A stretch of DNA of 57,121 nucleotides from Flavobacteriales bacterium (GTDB lineage: Bacteria > Bacteroidota > Bacteroidia > Flavobacteriales_D > Cryomorphaceae): the NCBI GenBank assembly GCA_022448105.1, contig JAKVAV010000009.1:30040-87160 (forward strand), written 5' to 3'. The translations under genes were made by a program, and so were the position numbers. The notes under the pieces are model-generated. The model did no database searches, was not told where the DNA came from, and saw only the letters and a program-made list of their open reading frames with translations. Positions 15,776-25,223 of the stretch are shown piece after piece; the stretch's first letter is position 1; each line of letters starts with the position of its first letter.

Positions 15776-17164
15776 ATGAAATACGATATTATTGTTTTAG
15801 GAAGTGGTCCAGGCGGTTACGTTACTGCCATTAGAGCCAGTCAGCTCGGTTTCAAAACGGCGGTGGTTGAAAAGGAATCTTTAGGGGGTATTTGCCTGAA
15901 TTGGGGATGTATTCCAACTAAAGCCCTTTTGAAAAGTGCTAATGTATTTGAGTACATGAACCATGCATCTGATTATGGAATTACCATACAAGAGCCACAA
16001 GTAGATTTCTCTGGAATGATCAATAGAAGTCGCGGGGTAGCTGATGGTATGAGTAAGGGTGTAACTTTCCTCATGAAAAAGAACAAGATCGATGTGATCA
16101 TGGGTGAGGGGAAGGTAAAAGCGGGAAAGAAGCTTGATGTTACCGACAAGGATGGTAAAACTACCACCTACGAAGCAGATCATATCATTGTCGCTACAGG
16201 AGCTAGAGCTAAAGAGCTGCCGAACGTAAAAGTTGATGGCAAGAAAATCATCGAATACCGCAAAGCGATGACCATGGATAAGCAACCTAAGAAAATGGTA
16301 GTCATGGGGAGCGGGGCAATAGGATGTGAATTTGCTTACTTCTACAACGCCATTGGCACGGAGGTAACGATTGTAGAATATCTCGACAATATTGTTCCGA
16401 GGGAAGACGAAGAAGTATCTAAGCAACTAGCCAGAACTTTCAAGAAGAATGGGATCAAGATCATGACTGGAGCGGCAGTTGAATCTGTCGATACTTCTGG
16501 AGCGGGATGCAAGGTGAAGGTGAAAACCAAAAAAGGTGAAGAAATACTAGATTGCGATGTGGTACTAAGTGCCGTGGGAGTCACTCCAAACACAGAGGGA
16601 ATAGGTCTAGAAGATGTAGGAATTGCAACTGATAGAGGCTTGATACAAGTAGATGAGTACTACAAAACAAATATTCCAGGGTATTACGCTATTGGTGATT
16701 GTGTTCCTGGTCCGGCATTGGCACATGTAGCGAGTGCTGAAGGAATTCTTTGCGTAGAAAAAATTAAGGGAGAAAACGTACAGCCAATCGATTACGACAA
16801 TATTCCAAGTTGTACCTACTGCTCGCCCGAAGTTTCAAGTGTGGGTATGACTGAGGCTGCCGCCAAAGAAGCGGGTATTGAAATCAAGGTTGGGAAATTC
16901 CCATTTTCGGCCTCAGGAAAAGCTAAAGCAGCTGGGCACAGCGATGGATTCGTTAAGCTGATCTTCGATGCGAAGTACGGTGAATTGCTCGGTGGCCACA
17001 TGATCGGCGCCAATGTGACCGAAATGATTGCCGAAATCGTTTCCATCAGAAAGCTAGAAACCACGGGACACGAGATCATCAAAACGGTGCACCCTCATCC
17101 TACAATGAGTGAGGCGGTGATGGAAGCCGCCGCAGCGGCTTATGATGAGGTAATTCACCTTTAA
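15776..17164 (+). CDS. lpdA: Dihydrolipoyl dehydrogenase (E3)
   Basis: FAD-dependent class I disulfide oxidoreductase of 462 residues that reoxidises dihydrolipoamide in the pyruvate and 2-oxoglutarate dehydrogenase complexes and in glycine cleavage. The FAD Rossmann motif GSGPGGY is at 9-15, the redox pair Cys40/Cys45 is in GGICLNWGC, and the NAD motif GSGAIGCEF is near 178-186. The active-site His is in HPHPTMSEA at the C terminus. The length is standard. It is a single-gene unit with its own promoter and a strong hairpin terminator. Confidence 0.97.
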   Translation: MKYDIIVLGSGPGGYVTAIRASQLGFKTAVVEKESLGGICLNWGCIPTKALLKSANVFEYMNHASDYGITIQEPQVDFSGMINRSRGVADGMSKGVTFLMKKNKIDVIMGEGKVKAGKKLDVTDKDGKTTTYEADHIIVATGARAKELPNVKVDGKKIIEYRKAMTMDKQPKKMVVMGSGAIGCEFAYFYNAIGTEVTIVEYLDNIVPREDEEVSKQLARTFKKNGIKIMTGAAVESVDTSGAGCKVKVKTKKGEEILDCDVVLSAVGVTPNTEGIGLEDVGIATDRGLIQVDEYYKTNIPGYYAIGDCVPGPALAHVASAEGILCVEKIKGENVQPIDYDNIPSCTYCSPEVSSVGMTEAAAKEAGIEIKVGKFPFSASGKAKAAGHSDGFVKLIFDAKYGELLGGHMIGANVTEMIAEIVSIRKLETTGHEIIKTVHPHPTMSEAVMEAAAAAYDEVIHL

Positions 17165-17186
17165 AATACATATCTAATGGTTCAGG

Positions 17187-17216
17187 AAAGGCTGGTCACA
17201 AGTGACCAGCCTTTTT
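17187..17216 (+). terminator. Rho-independent terminator after lpd
   Basis: A near-perfect stem (AGGCTGGTCAC with GTGACCAGCCT, closing over a loop of about four bases) is followed by TTTTTCT. It starts 23 bases past the lpd stop. The T-run orientation fits plus-strand transcription. Confidence 0.93.
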
Positions 17217-17314
17217 CTCTACCATAGCATTTCATGGGCATTTCACTAGTTCTCATTGAATATTTCTTGGTGTATCCGCTCATGCATTCTCTTAAACTCA
17301 ATTCATTTAGGAGC

Positions 17315-17343
17315 AAAAAAAGCAAGGCTTTCGCCTTGCTTTT
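17315..17343 (-). terminator. Rho-independent terminator after gap
   Basis: An 11-bp perfect stem (AAAAGCAAGGC with GCCTTGCTTTT) and a TTTC loop lie 39 bases past the gap stop. On the minus strand the stem runs into six or more T residues. The stem also ends in T on the plus strand, so it may act in both directions and back up the lpd terminator. Confidence 0.9.
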
Positions 17344-17381
17344 ACCACCTACTGAAAATTAACCACGCGATTATATGCCGC

Positions 17382-18371
17382 CTATTGAACTACTTTAGAA
17401 ACGAGTTCTGCGGTGCGGCTCGCGTAGCCAAATTCGTTGTCGTACCAAGACATCACTTTTACAAAGCTACCGTTGGCAGACGTCATCAAAGAATCGAAAA
17501 TACTGCTATGTGAATTACCAATAATGTCAGCCGATACAATGGGATCTTCGGTATACTGCATAATTCCCTTTAATTTTCCTTCCGCAGCCTTTTTAACGGC
17601 AGCGTTTATTTCTTCTGCCGAAACTTCTCTATCCAGTACCGCTACCAAATCAGTAATTGAACCAGTAATGGTTGGGACTCTAGTTGCATTTCCATCGAGT
17701 TTACCCTGCAAGTGAGGTAAAACGAGCCCAACCGCTTTCGCGGCGCCAGTCGTGGTTGGAATGATAGAGTGCGCTCCTGCTCTTGCTCTTCTCAAGTCTG
17801 AATGTGGGGCATCTTGAATTCTTTGATCTGCTGTGTAAGCATGAATCGTATTGATGTATCCTTTTTGAATACCAAACTCTTCATCAAGAACCATTGCTAT
17901 AGGGGCCAAGCAATTCGTAGTGCAGCTTGCATTTGAAACAATCAGATCATCACTTGCGAGCGTATGATCATTTACCCCAATCACTACGGTCTTGACATCC
18001 CCTTTTGCAGGCGCTGAGATAATAACTTTCTGAGCCCCCGCTTTTATGTGCTTCTCCGCACCTTCTCTATCTCTAAAGATGCCTGTACACTCGGCAACCA
18101 CCTGAACTCCTAGATCCGCCCAAGGAAGATTTTCTGGATCTCTCTCAGCGAATAGTTTGTAAGACTTCCCGTCTACTTTTATGTTATCTCCTGAATGAGA
18201 AACCTCTCCCGGATATCCACCTTGACTGCTGTCGTATTTAAATAGGTGTGCTAATGTTTTAGCATCTGATAAATCATTGATGGCAACTACTTCTACGTCC
18301 GTATTCTTCAACAATTGACGAAAAGTGAGTCTTCCAATTCTACCAAATCCATTGATGGCAACTTTTATCAT
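17382..18371 (-). CDS. gapA: Glyceraldehyde-3-phosphate dehydrogenase, type I
   Basis: Glycolytic NAD-dependent enzyme of 329 residues. The N-terminal Rossmann motif is NGFGRIGRL (7-15), the catalytic Cys150 is in SNASCTTNC, and the His motif lies in the region after it (TIHAYTADQ). Asp33 at the end of the second strand favours NAD over NADP. The length is normal. It has its own promoter and terminator, so it is a monocistronic unit. The glycolytic assignment is secure; whether it is the only gap gene in the genome cannot be seen. Confidence 0.96.
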   Translation of the reverse strand: MIKVAINGFGRIGRLTFRQLLKNTDVEVVAINDLSDAKTLAHLFKYDSSQGGYPGEVSHSGDNIKVDGKSYKLFAERDPENLPWADLGVQVVAECTGIFRDREGAEKHIKAGAQKVIISAPAKGDVKTVVIGVNDHTLASDDLIVSNASCTTNCLAPIAMVLDEEFGIQKGYINTIHAYTADQRIQDAPHSDLRRARAGAHSIIPTTTGAAKAVGLVLPHLQGKLDGNATRVPTITGSITDLVAVLDREVSAEEINAAVKKAAEGKLKGIMQYTEDPIVSADIIGNSHSSIFDSLMTSANGSFVKVMSWYDNEFGYASRTAELVSKVVQ

Positions 18372-18402
18372 GGGTTAGCGCTTTCTAAGTGTCATTTAAA
18401 CA

Positions 18403-18434
18403 CAAAGATAAAATAATTCCAGTTAACCTCCCAA
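18403..18434 (-). promoter_or_regulatory. Bacteroidota-type promoter of gap
   Basis: On the minus strand a -33 TTG (18434-18432) is followed after 21 bases by a perfect -7 element TATCTTTG (18410-18403). The gap start codon is 31 bases further, the same spacing as at lpd. No other element is seen in this 100-base intergenic gap. Confidence 0.68.
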
Positions 18435-18472
18435 GACAAATGCCTAAAAATCGCAGGTATTTAACGTCGCCC

Positions 18473-19426
18473 CTAGAGGAGTCCAGCAATAAGGCTTTCT
18501 ATGGTAATTCCTTCAGCCTCTGCTTTGTAATTTCTCACCAATCGATGTCTGAGTATTGGGATAACGACAGCTTTCACGTCTTCGATATCCGGTGAGAACT
18601 TTCCGTTGAGGGCTGCATGGCATTTCGCGCCTACAATTAAGTACTGAGAAGCCCTCGGTCCTGCGCCCCAGCTCAGATAACTATTGGTTGAATTTGAAGC
18701 ATTTGCAGTTCCAGGACGAGTTTTGGAAACGAGGTTAACCGCATATTCTACTACATTATCAGCGACGGGAATTCTGCGAATCAACTGCTGAAAGAATTGT
18801 ATTTCCTCACCCGATATTACTTTCTTAGGTTCAACAGAAACTCCAGAAGTTGTGGATTTCACCACGTCGATTTCTTCTTGCATCGAAGGATAATCGACAA
18901 AAATATTGAACATGAATCTATCCAATTGAGCTTCTGGCAATGGATATGTTCCTTCTTGCTCAATTGGGTTTTGCGTAGCTAAAACAAAAAAGGGCTTTGG
19001 CAGAGGATATGAATGTCCAGCCGCAGTAACTGTGCGTTCCTGCATTGCTTCGAGGAGAGCAGCCTGAGTTTTGGGCGGAGTTCTGTTTATCTCATCAGCG
19101 AGAATTACGTTTGAAAACAGAGGGCCTTTCACAAACTTGAACTTTTTGTTTTCATCTAATATCTCAGAACCGATAATATCTCCTGGCATGAGATCTGGGG
19201 TAAACTGAACCCTATTGAATGATAAACCGAGCGTATTTGCAATGGTATTCACCAAAAGTGTCTTTGCTAATCCTGGCACACCAACCAGCAAGCAGTGCCC
19301 TCCGCTAAAAACGGTCGTTAATACTTCTTTGATGACTTGATCTTGTCCTACGATGACTTTACCGATTTCTCGTTTCATCGCGGCGTATTTCTCAGTAAGC
19401 TGCTGTACAGCTTCTACATCTTTCAT
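18473..19426 (-). CDS. MoxR-family AAA+ ATPase
   Basis: MoxR-class AAA+ chaperone-like ATPase of 317 residues. Walker A is GVPGLAKT (49-56) and Walker B is VILADEIN (about 107-114), and the sensor region ATQNPIEQEGTYPLPEAQLDRF is split over about 155-178. Such ATPases usually act with DUF58 and von Willebrand A proteins; none of these is adjacent. Here it follows the SurA-like gene by 14 bases and appears to be the last gene of the guaB or ppiC run. Confidence 0.93.
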   Translation of the reverse strand: MKDVEAVQQLTEKYAAMKREIGKVIVGQDQVIKEVLTTVFSGGHCLLVGVPGLAKTLLVNTIANTLGLSFNRVQFTPDLMPGDIIGSEILDENKKFKFVKGPLFSNVILADEINRTPPKTQAALLEAMQERTVTAAGHSYPLPKPFFVLATQNPIEQEGTYPLPEAQLDRFMFNIFVDYPSMQEEIDVVKSTTSGVSVEPKKVISGEEIQFFQQLIRRIPVADNVVEYAVNLVSKTRPGTANASNSTNSYLSWGAGPRASQYLIVGAKCHAALNGKFSPDIEDVKAVVIPILRHRLVRNYKAEAEGITIESLIAGLL

Positions 19427-19440
19427 GTATGGTAAACTTC

Positions 19441-20802
19441 TTAATTTCTAATTAGATCGTCCTCTTCGACCCATGGATATCCAAAGGCACAATCTCGATA
19501 ATTTTCTTCTATTTTTATGTATGATTCTCTTATTCGTTCCCGCACCCATTTATCCATGGCTTGAGTTCTAAGTCTCTCTGTTGCCATATTTTGCATACTC
19601 TGATAATCATCCGTAAGGTTGGCTCGGTGGGGCTCAGTGCGTTCAACCAGTTTTATGATTCGATACCCCTTCTCATTCGATCTCGTTTGGAAGTAATGAG
19701 ATTTACTCACATCGCCTACCTCCATGGTGTCGATCACTGGAAACAGAGTTGGGTCAAGTTGGTCCATTTCAAAAATTGTACTCCCCGTCGCTTGATTAAC
19801 TAATGCACCATTTTGGTTTTTTGTTCTTTCATCGTCAGAGTATTTATTTGCCGCCAAGGCAAACGAAACAGAATCTCTCACAACGACAGCTCGTATCGAA
19901 TCTAAATCTGTTCGAGCCTTATTTAGACCAGCTGAAGAAACTTCCGGTATGAGCAGAATGTGATTTGCGTTGTACATTTCCCCTCTTCGTTCGATCAGTT
20001 GCATGATATGAAAACCATAATCTGACTCAAATGGAGTAGAAACCTGACCTTCTTCAAGATTAAAGGCGACTGCGTCAAATTCAGGGACCCAAGTACCTCT
20101 TGGTTGCATACCTAAATTTCCTCCTTTGGCTGCTGAACCAGGATCGTCGCTGTAGAGTGCCGCCAGAGTCTCAAAGTCTTCTTTACCAGACTCCACCTGC
20201 TCCTTGAAATCCATCATTCGGGCACGCACTCTTTCTTTTTCCTTACGGGTCACCTCCGGGTATTTGACTATCTGCGCCATCTGAACCGAAGCATTAATAT
20301 AGGGGAGGCTGTCCTTGGGTATTTCGTTATAAAAATCTTGGACGTCAGAGGGAGTTACGTTAATCTCTGAACTGATCTCTCCTTCCATTCTTTGTACGAG
20401 TAGCTGATCTTTAAGAACCTCAAAGAAATCTTCGCGGATTTCTTCCATGGATTTGCCATAATATTCTTCTAGAGCTTCAACAGAACCGATCTGACGAACA
20501 AATACATCCATTCTACGATCTAGTTGATTTGTCACCATGTCATCTGTTACTTCCAGCGAGTCGACCTTAGCTTGATTGAGCATCAGTTTCTCAAACAGTA
20601 TTTCCTCTAGAACTTGGCAGTCTGTTAGAGTACCTTTATAGCCTTGGGCCTGAAGTTGACTCTTTTGAATCTGTACATCGCTATACAAGACGATTTCATT
20701 ACCAATCACAGCTACAATTTCGTCTATTACTTGCGCCTCTATCTCATCAAGTACTGAGAAGAAGACCACTAGTAAAAGAATCGATTTTTTTATTTTTCCC
20801 AT
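19441..20802 (-). CDS. surA: SurA-like periplasmic peptidyl-prolyl isomerase
   Basis: Exported folding factor for outer-membrane proteins, 453 residues. After a signal peptide (about 1-23, ending IEAQ) comes the SurA N-terminal helical domain with the typical start VIDEIVAVIGNEIVLYSDV. Two parvulin (PpiC) domains follow, at about 175-275 and 280-385, the first with GGNLGMQPRG and the phrase YGFHIMQL. It overlaps the lipoprotein gene by 13 bases. Together with the next two genes it forms the three-gene envelope chaperone cluster seen in many Bacteroidota. Confidence 0.92.
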   Translation of the reverse strand: MGKIKKSILLLVVFFSVLDEIEAQVIDEIVAVIGNEIVLYSDVQIQKSQLQAQGYKGTLTDCQVLEEILFEKLMLNQAKVDSLEVTDDMVTNQLDRRMDVFVRQIGSVEALEEYYGKSMEEIREDFFEVLKDQLLVQRMEGEISSEINVTPSDVQDFYNEIPKDSLPYINASVQMAQIVKYPEVTRKEKERVRARMMDFKEQVESGKEDFETLAALYSDDPGSAAKGGNLGMQPRGTWVPEFDAVAFNLEEGQVSTPFESDYGFHIMQLIERRGEMYNANHILLIPEVSSAGLNKARTDLDSIRAVVVRDSVSFALAANKYSDDERTKNQNGALVNQATGSTIFEMDQLDPTLFPVIDTMEVGDVSKSHYFQTRSNEKGYRIIKLVERTEPHRANLTDDYQSMQNMATERLRTQAMDKWVRERIRESYIKIEENYRDCAFGYPWVEEDDLIRN

Positions 20803-21665
20803 TCTACTTTGTCCTTAGCATAAGCATCTCGTAGGGCATCTTCTCTCATTTTCTTGACCAGTTCTGCCTTACGTTTGTTCAAAATCAAATTTTCTACTTT
20901 TTGTCTTTCCAGCTCTAGCGGAGCAGCTGCTCCAGTTACACGGTGGCTAAAAACACGCATTATATTTAAACGGCCATCAATTTCAAACTCGTGGTAATTG
21001 CTATCCCTCAAGAAAGTGGGCCAGTCATTAATATCTAATGCAATTTGTTTCTGAAGATCCTCAACGTAAATCCAATCTTCTTTTGATAGAAAACACTTTT
21101 CCGCATACCTATTGCAATAGTCATCTAGCTCCAGAAGGTCCTCGTCTGTTCCATCGCTAAACCACTTTTTAAGTTTTCTTTTATTGGGCGCATCAGCACT
21201 CACTGACATGAACCATAGCTGCAATATGGAGCTTTTCAGCTTGAAGCTCTCACTATTCTCGTTAAAAAATGTTTGTATTTCATTTTCAGAAATAACCGTG
21301 TCCAATTTTTGATTGACTAGTTCCTTCTCGTAAGTGTAGATCACGAGAGAGTTTCGGTAATCGTCCAATTTTTCCTGAAAATCCTTTTTTTCATCCAATA
21401 GGTTATTTTCCGCCCTCGCAAGAACTGCCTTCTCTTTAATCCAATCATTAATAATTTGATCTGCCATATGGAGCGAATCTTCTTGTGATAGATTGGTTGG
21501 CATCATACGTTCGAACTGACTTACCCTTAGCACATAGTCGTAAACTTTAGCCACCGGAGGATCTTGGGAATCATGATCTGGCATGCAGCTGCTGACAACA
21601 AAAAAGAGCAAGCCAATAAATATCAGCTTGCTCGAAAAAATTTTTTGAGAGTATGAGTTATTCAA
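20790..21665 (-). CDS. SurA-N-like lipoprotein lacking a PPIase domain
   Basis: Predicted lipoprotein of 291 residues. The signal ends in a lipobox (VSSC, lipidated Cys27). The mature part is largely helical and charged and resembles the SurA N-terminal chaperone domain, but I see no parvulin signature such as the GG-LG or FGxH motifs. It may be a membrane-tethered holdase that works with the two flanking isomerases. It overlaps surA by 13 bases and follows the ppiC-type gene by 12. Confidence 0.8.
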   Translation of the reverse strand: MNNSYSQKIFSSKLIFIGLLFFVVSSCMPDHDSQDPPVAKVYDYVLRVSQFERMMPTNLSQEDSLHMADQIINDWIKEKAVLARAENNLLDEKKDFQEKLDDYRNSLVIYTYEKELVNQKLDTVISENEIQTFFNENSESFKLKSSILQLWFMSVSADAPNKRKLKKWFSDGTDEDLLELDDYCNRYAEKCFLSKEDWIYVEDLQKQIALDINDWPTFLRDSNYHEFEIDGRLNIMRVFSHRVTGAAAPLELERQKVENLILNKRKAELVKKMREDALRDAYAKDKVEWEK

Positions 21666-21677
21666 GCTAAATATGCT

Positions 21678-23624
21678 TTACTCTATGGTGTAGAGTACAT
21701 CTTTATTAACACTTATCTCATGCTTCTCCCGCAGCGCGGAAATCCATTCCTCCTCTAGATAATTTTGATAGGCCGCAGTGATCAATCCCCTTGCATCATC
21801 AAAGGCTTTTGGCTCTGGTTGGCGGATTTCTTTAATATGCACAACCTTGATTTGACCTTCATCGTTTACTGGGTCGGACACACCTACTTGCCAAGGAACC
21901 ATATCGAAAATAGGCTCTTGGTCTTTTTGCTCGAGACCACTGCTAATCCTCACTTTTAATGCACTATCCTCGTTGAGGGCACTTCTAATTTCGTCCTGGT
22001 TCTTACCCTTTTTGAGCATTTTCTTCACTTTCACGGCAGTTTTATCGTCTTCAACAGTGTAGATGTCATAACCCGCTCTTTCGTCCCACATGAACTGACT
22101 TTGATTAGAGTTGTAGTAAGCTTCCAGACCTACAGTATCTTTTACGGCCTTCGACCAAACCTTTTGGTCTGTGAGGTCGAAGAGGAGTATACCATCTCTG
22201 TACTCTTGCATCAAAGCCCTAAACTCAGTGTGCTTCTCCTCGAGAATAGAGTCTTCGTAAGACATTATCTCTGAGTTAACCCAATTATCAAAGCTCTCAT
22301 CGATGAGCAGCTCTGTGTCGATTTCAGACCTTGAACCACGCATTCTCGAGATTAAAAATTCTCCGAATTGGGCCTGCGAGTATTTTATACCATTCAGTTC
22401 AAAAAGAACTTTGTCAGACTCTTTCAAACCAGCCGGAACTTCCCAATTTGAGGAGAAATAACTAGTATCAATTCCTTGATAAAATGGCTTTAATCGCTTT
22501 TTGTAGTCTTGATAATTGTACTCATTTTTCCGCTTGTTGATGAAGCTGTCCTTGGTGATATCCGATCTTGAATCTCTAGAAATCTTATTTTTGAGTTCTT
22601 TCTCATAATCCTCGAAAGATTTCATCTCAATCTTCTCAACTAATTTGATAATGTGCCATCCATAAGGTGACTTGACTGGTTCTGAAATTTGTCCAACCTC
22701 CGTTAAAGAAAATGAAGCTTCTTCAAACTCTTCGACCATTTTACCAGCACCAAAAGGAGGAAGTTCTCCACCTTTTGCAGCAGAGGTTCTATCATCACTG
22801 AATTTTTTTGCAAGAGCGGTAAAGTCCTCACCAGATTTTAACTTCTCGTATACTTCATCTGCTCTTTGCTTTAGACTTTCTTTGACGTCATCTGGGTCAG
22901 AATCTTCAGATCTGATCATGATATGTGCAACTCTAATTTGGCCTCTTGCTGGTCTTTTATCATTTACCTTTACAAGGTGGTAACCAAATCTTGTCCGAAC
23001 TGGACCAGTAACTTTTCCTATCTGGGTATTGTAGACTGCAGTTTCAAAAGGATAAACCATTTGAAGAGAAGTAAAATATCCGAGATCTCCGCTATTAGAT
23101 TTCGCACTGGGATCCTCGCTTTCTACTTTCGCAATTTCTCCGAATTTTGATGGATCTGATTCTACCTTTGATTTAAGGGATAAAATTCTATTGTAGGCTT
23201 CGAGGGTATCTGCTGGTGACGGAGAAGGAGGTAGTTTAATCAGAATATGAGCTGCACTCACATCACTCTGCATTCTTTCATAAGCCTCTCTGACAAGCGA
23301 ATCGGTAACTGCTTTATCTACTAGGTAGGGCCTTGCCAATTGATCACGATATCCTTTGAGCTCGCGTTTAAACTTGGCAATTGTATCCATTCCCATCTCC
23401 TCAGCTTCTAATACTTTGAGCTTAAAGTTGACAAATAACTCTACGTACTCATCCAAGTCTTCTTTTGTGATGACGCTGTCGCGATTGTTCTTTTTGTAGA
23501 TAGCCTCAAATTCTTCTTTGGTAATTTCTTTATCGTCAATGCTCATTAACACTTGCTCGCTGCCGTCTTGGGCAAACACTGGAGCACCTAAGGCAATAAA
23601 TAGTAGAACGAAAACTTTTTTCAT
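21678..23624 (-). CDS. Periplasmic peptidylprolyl isomerase with two PpiC domains
   Basis: Exported PPIase of about 648 residues. The signal peptide is MKKVFVLLFIALGAPVFAQ; the ATG at 23624 is preferred over the upstream 23639 codon because it starts this signal cleanly. A SurA-like N-terminal region precedes two parvulin domains, at about 120-225 (AHILIKL ... FGYHLVKV) and 230-335 (AHIMIRS ... YGWHIIKL). A long C-terminal half has no clear domain and may hold a third, degenerate parvulin-like part. It lies 40 bases downstream of guaB. Confidence 0.92.
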   Translation of the reverse strand: MKKVFVLLFIALGAPVFAQDGSEQVLMSIDDKEITKEEFEAIYKKNNRDSVITKEDLDEYVELFVNFKLKVLEAEEMGMDTIAKFKRELKGYRDQLARPYLVDKAVTDSLVREAYERMQSDVSAAHILIKLPPSPSPADTLEAYNRILSLKSKVESDPSKFGEIAKVESEDPSAKSNSGDLGYFTSLQMVYPFETAVYNTQIGKVTGPVRTRFGYHLVKVNDKRPARGQIRVAHIMIRSEDSDPDDVKESLKQRADEVYEKLKSGEDFTALAKKFSDDRTSAAKGGELPPFGAGKMVEEFEEASFSLTEVGQISEPVKSPYGWHIIKLVEKIEMKSFEDYEKELKNKISRDSRSDITKDSFINKRKNEYNYQDYKKRLKPFYQGIDTSYFSSNWEVPAGLKESDKVLFELNGIKYSQAQFGEFLISRMRGSRSEIDTELLIDESFDNWVNSEIMSYEDSILEEKHTEFRALMQEYRDGILLFDLTDQKVWSKAVKDTVGLEAYYNSNQSQFMWDERAGYDIYTVEDDKTAVKVKKMLKKGKNQDEIRSALNEDSALKVRISSGLEQKDQEPIFDMVPWQVGVSDPVNDEGQIKVVHIKEIRQPEPKAFDDARGLITAAYQNYLEEEWISALREKHEISVNKDVLYTIE

Positions 23625-23664
23625 GATAATCAATTTCACTTAGAATTTTATTATTGAGATGGTA

Positions 23665-25131
23665 CTAACTATAGTTGGGAGCCTCCCTAGTGATGGTCAC
23701 ATCGTGTGGATGACTTTCCTTTATTCCTGAATTGGTTATTCTAATAAACTTCGATTTGGAGAGCTTGTCTATATTGGGCGCACCACAATACCCCATTCCG
23801 GCCCTCAAACCACCAATCACCTGATGCATTACTTCAGACAGTTTTCCTTTATAGGGGACGCGTCCTGAAATACCTTCTGGAACCAGTTTATTGAGATCAT
23901 CCAGGGAGTCTTGGAAATAACGGTCGCTAGAGCCCTGTTGCATAGCTTCTATTGATCCCATTCCCCGGTATGATTTAAATTTCCTTCCTTCATAGATGAT
24001 GGTTTCTCCAGGAGATTCTTCAACTCCAGCAAGCATCGAGCCAATCATTACAGATCCCGCTCCTGCCGCCATTGCCTTCACCACATCTCCTGTGTATCTG
24101 ATGCCGCCATCAGCGATGATGGGTATCTGTTTTGATTTGAGCGCAGAGGCCACATCAAGCACTGCGGTGAGCTGCGGCACGCCGACACCTGCTACGACTC
24201 TGGTCGTGCAAATAGAGCCGGGACCAATACCCACCTTAACGGCATCTGCACCAGCTTCAGCTAAATGCAAAGCTCCCTCAGCTGTGGCTACATTTCCAAC
24301 AACTACATCAATTTTATCAAATTTCTCTTTTACAGACTTAAGGATGCCCAATACACCTTTTGTATGTCCATGTGCGGTATCGATCACAATCGCATCCACA
24401 CCGGCTTTTACTAAAGCTTCGGTACGCTCGAGGGCATCTGGGGTCACCCCAACTGCAGCGGCAACTCTCAACCTACCGTACTCATCCTTACAACTATTAG
24501 GATGCTTCTTGAGTTTAATTATATCTCGATAAGTAATTAAGCCATATAACTTATTATCCTCACTAACTACTGGAAGTTTTTCAATCTTATATTCTTGCAG
24601 AATTGTTTCTGCTTCTGTGAGGGTGATACCTTTATTGGCGGTGACTAATTTCTTTTTGGTCATCACCTCACTGACGGGCTGTGCCATGTCTTTTTGAAAG
24701 CGAAGGTCTCGGTTCGTAACGATTCCAACCAGCATATTATCTTCGTCAACCACTGGGATTCCTCCGATCTTATGCTCACTCATAATCTGGAGAGCATCAC
24801 CAACTTTTGCAGTTGCGATCATGGTTATCGGGTCTTGAATCATTCCGCTTTCTGACCTCTTCACCTTTCTGACTTCTCTCGCTTGAGCCTCAATACCCAT
24901 ATTCTTGTGAATCACTCCGATTCCACCCTGCTGAGCAATGGCAATTGCCAATTCGGAACCGGTTACGGTATCCATTGCAGCTGAAACTATTGGTGTATTT
25001 AACTCGATATTTCGAGAAAAGCGGGATTTGATATCAACTTGTCTCGGCAAAACTTCGGAATACGCCGGTACCAGAAGAACATCGTCGTAGGTAAGTCCTT
25101 CTCCTAAGATTTTAGATTCGCTGAGAGACAT
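23665..25131 (-). CDS. guaB: IMP dehydrogenase
   Basis: Rate-limiting enzyme of GMP synthesis (IMP to XMP with NAD), 488 residues. The N-terminal TIM-barrel part begins with [18 protein letters not shown] pair of CBS domains follows (about 95-205). The catalytic loop is GPGSICTTR with Cys308, and the flap region contains [10 protein letters not shown]. The length is normal. It has its own -7 promoter element in the 92-base gap upstream and probably leads the folding-factor genes downstream, although a separate promoter for those cannot be excluded. Confidence 0.97.
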   Translation of the reverse strand: MSLSESKILGEGLTYDDVLLVPAYSEVLPRQVDIKSRFSRNIELNTPIVSAAMDTVTGSELAIAIAQQGGIGVIHKNMGIEAQAREVRKVKRSESGMIQDPITMIATAKVGDALQIMSEHKIGGIPVVDEDNMLVGIVTNRDLRFQKDMAQPVSEVMTKKKLVTANKGITLTEAETILQEYKIEKLPVVSEDNKLYGLITYRDIIKLKKHPNSCKDEYGRLRVAAAVGVTPDALERTEALVKAGVDAIVIDTAHGHTKGVLGILKSVKEKFDKIDVVVGNVATAEGALHLAEAGADAVKVGIGPGSICTTRVVAGVGVPQLTAVLDVASALKSKQIPIIADGGIRYTGDVVKAMAAGAGSVMIGSMLAGVEESPGETIIYEGRKFKSYRGMGSIEAMQQGSSDRYFQDSLDDLNKLVPEGISGRVPYKGKLSEVMHQVIGGLRAGMGYCGAPNIDKLSKSKFIRITNSGIKESHPHDVTITREAPNYS

Positions 25132-25163
25132 CTGTTAGAGGTTGAATTTGCAATAAATTCGGG

Positions 25164-25171
25164 CAAAAGTA
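25164..25171 (-). promoter_or_regulatory. Probable -7 promoter element of guaB
   Basis: A perfect TACTTTTG (TAnnTTTG) on the minus strand lies 32 bases before the guaB start codon, the same spacing as at lpd and gap. I find no good TTG 17-23 bases upstream, so the -33 part is weak. Confidence 0.5.
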
Positions 25172-25223
25172 AGAATTATTTAGGTGCCATTTAGAAGATG
25201 ATTTATAGCCAAATTGTAAACAT

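Noticed and set aside
15881..16426. Open frame of 181 codons on the minus strand opposite lpd
   Set aside because: It lies wholly inside the well-conserved lpd gene and shows no domain, signal or start context.
23996..24532. Open frame of 178 codons on the plus strand opposite guaB
   Set aside because: Its product is low-complexity Ser/Thr/Pro/Ala, as expected from antisense reading of a conserved gene, and guaB itself has all family motifs.
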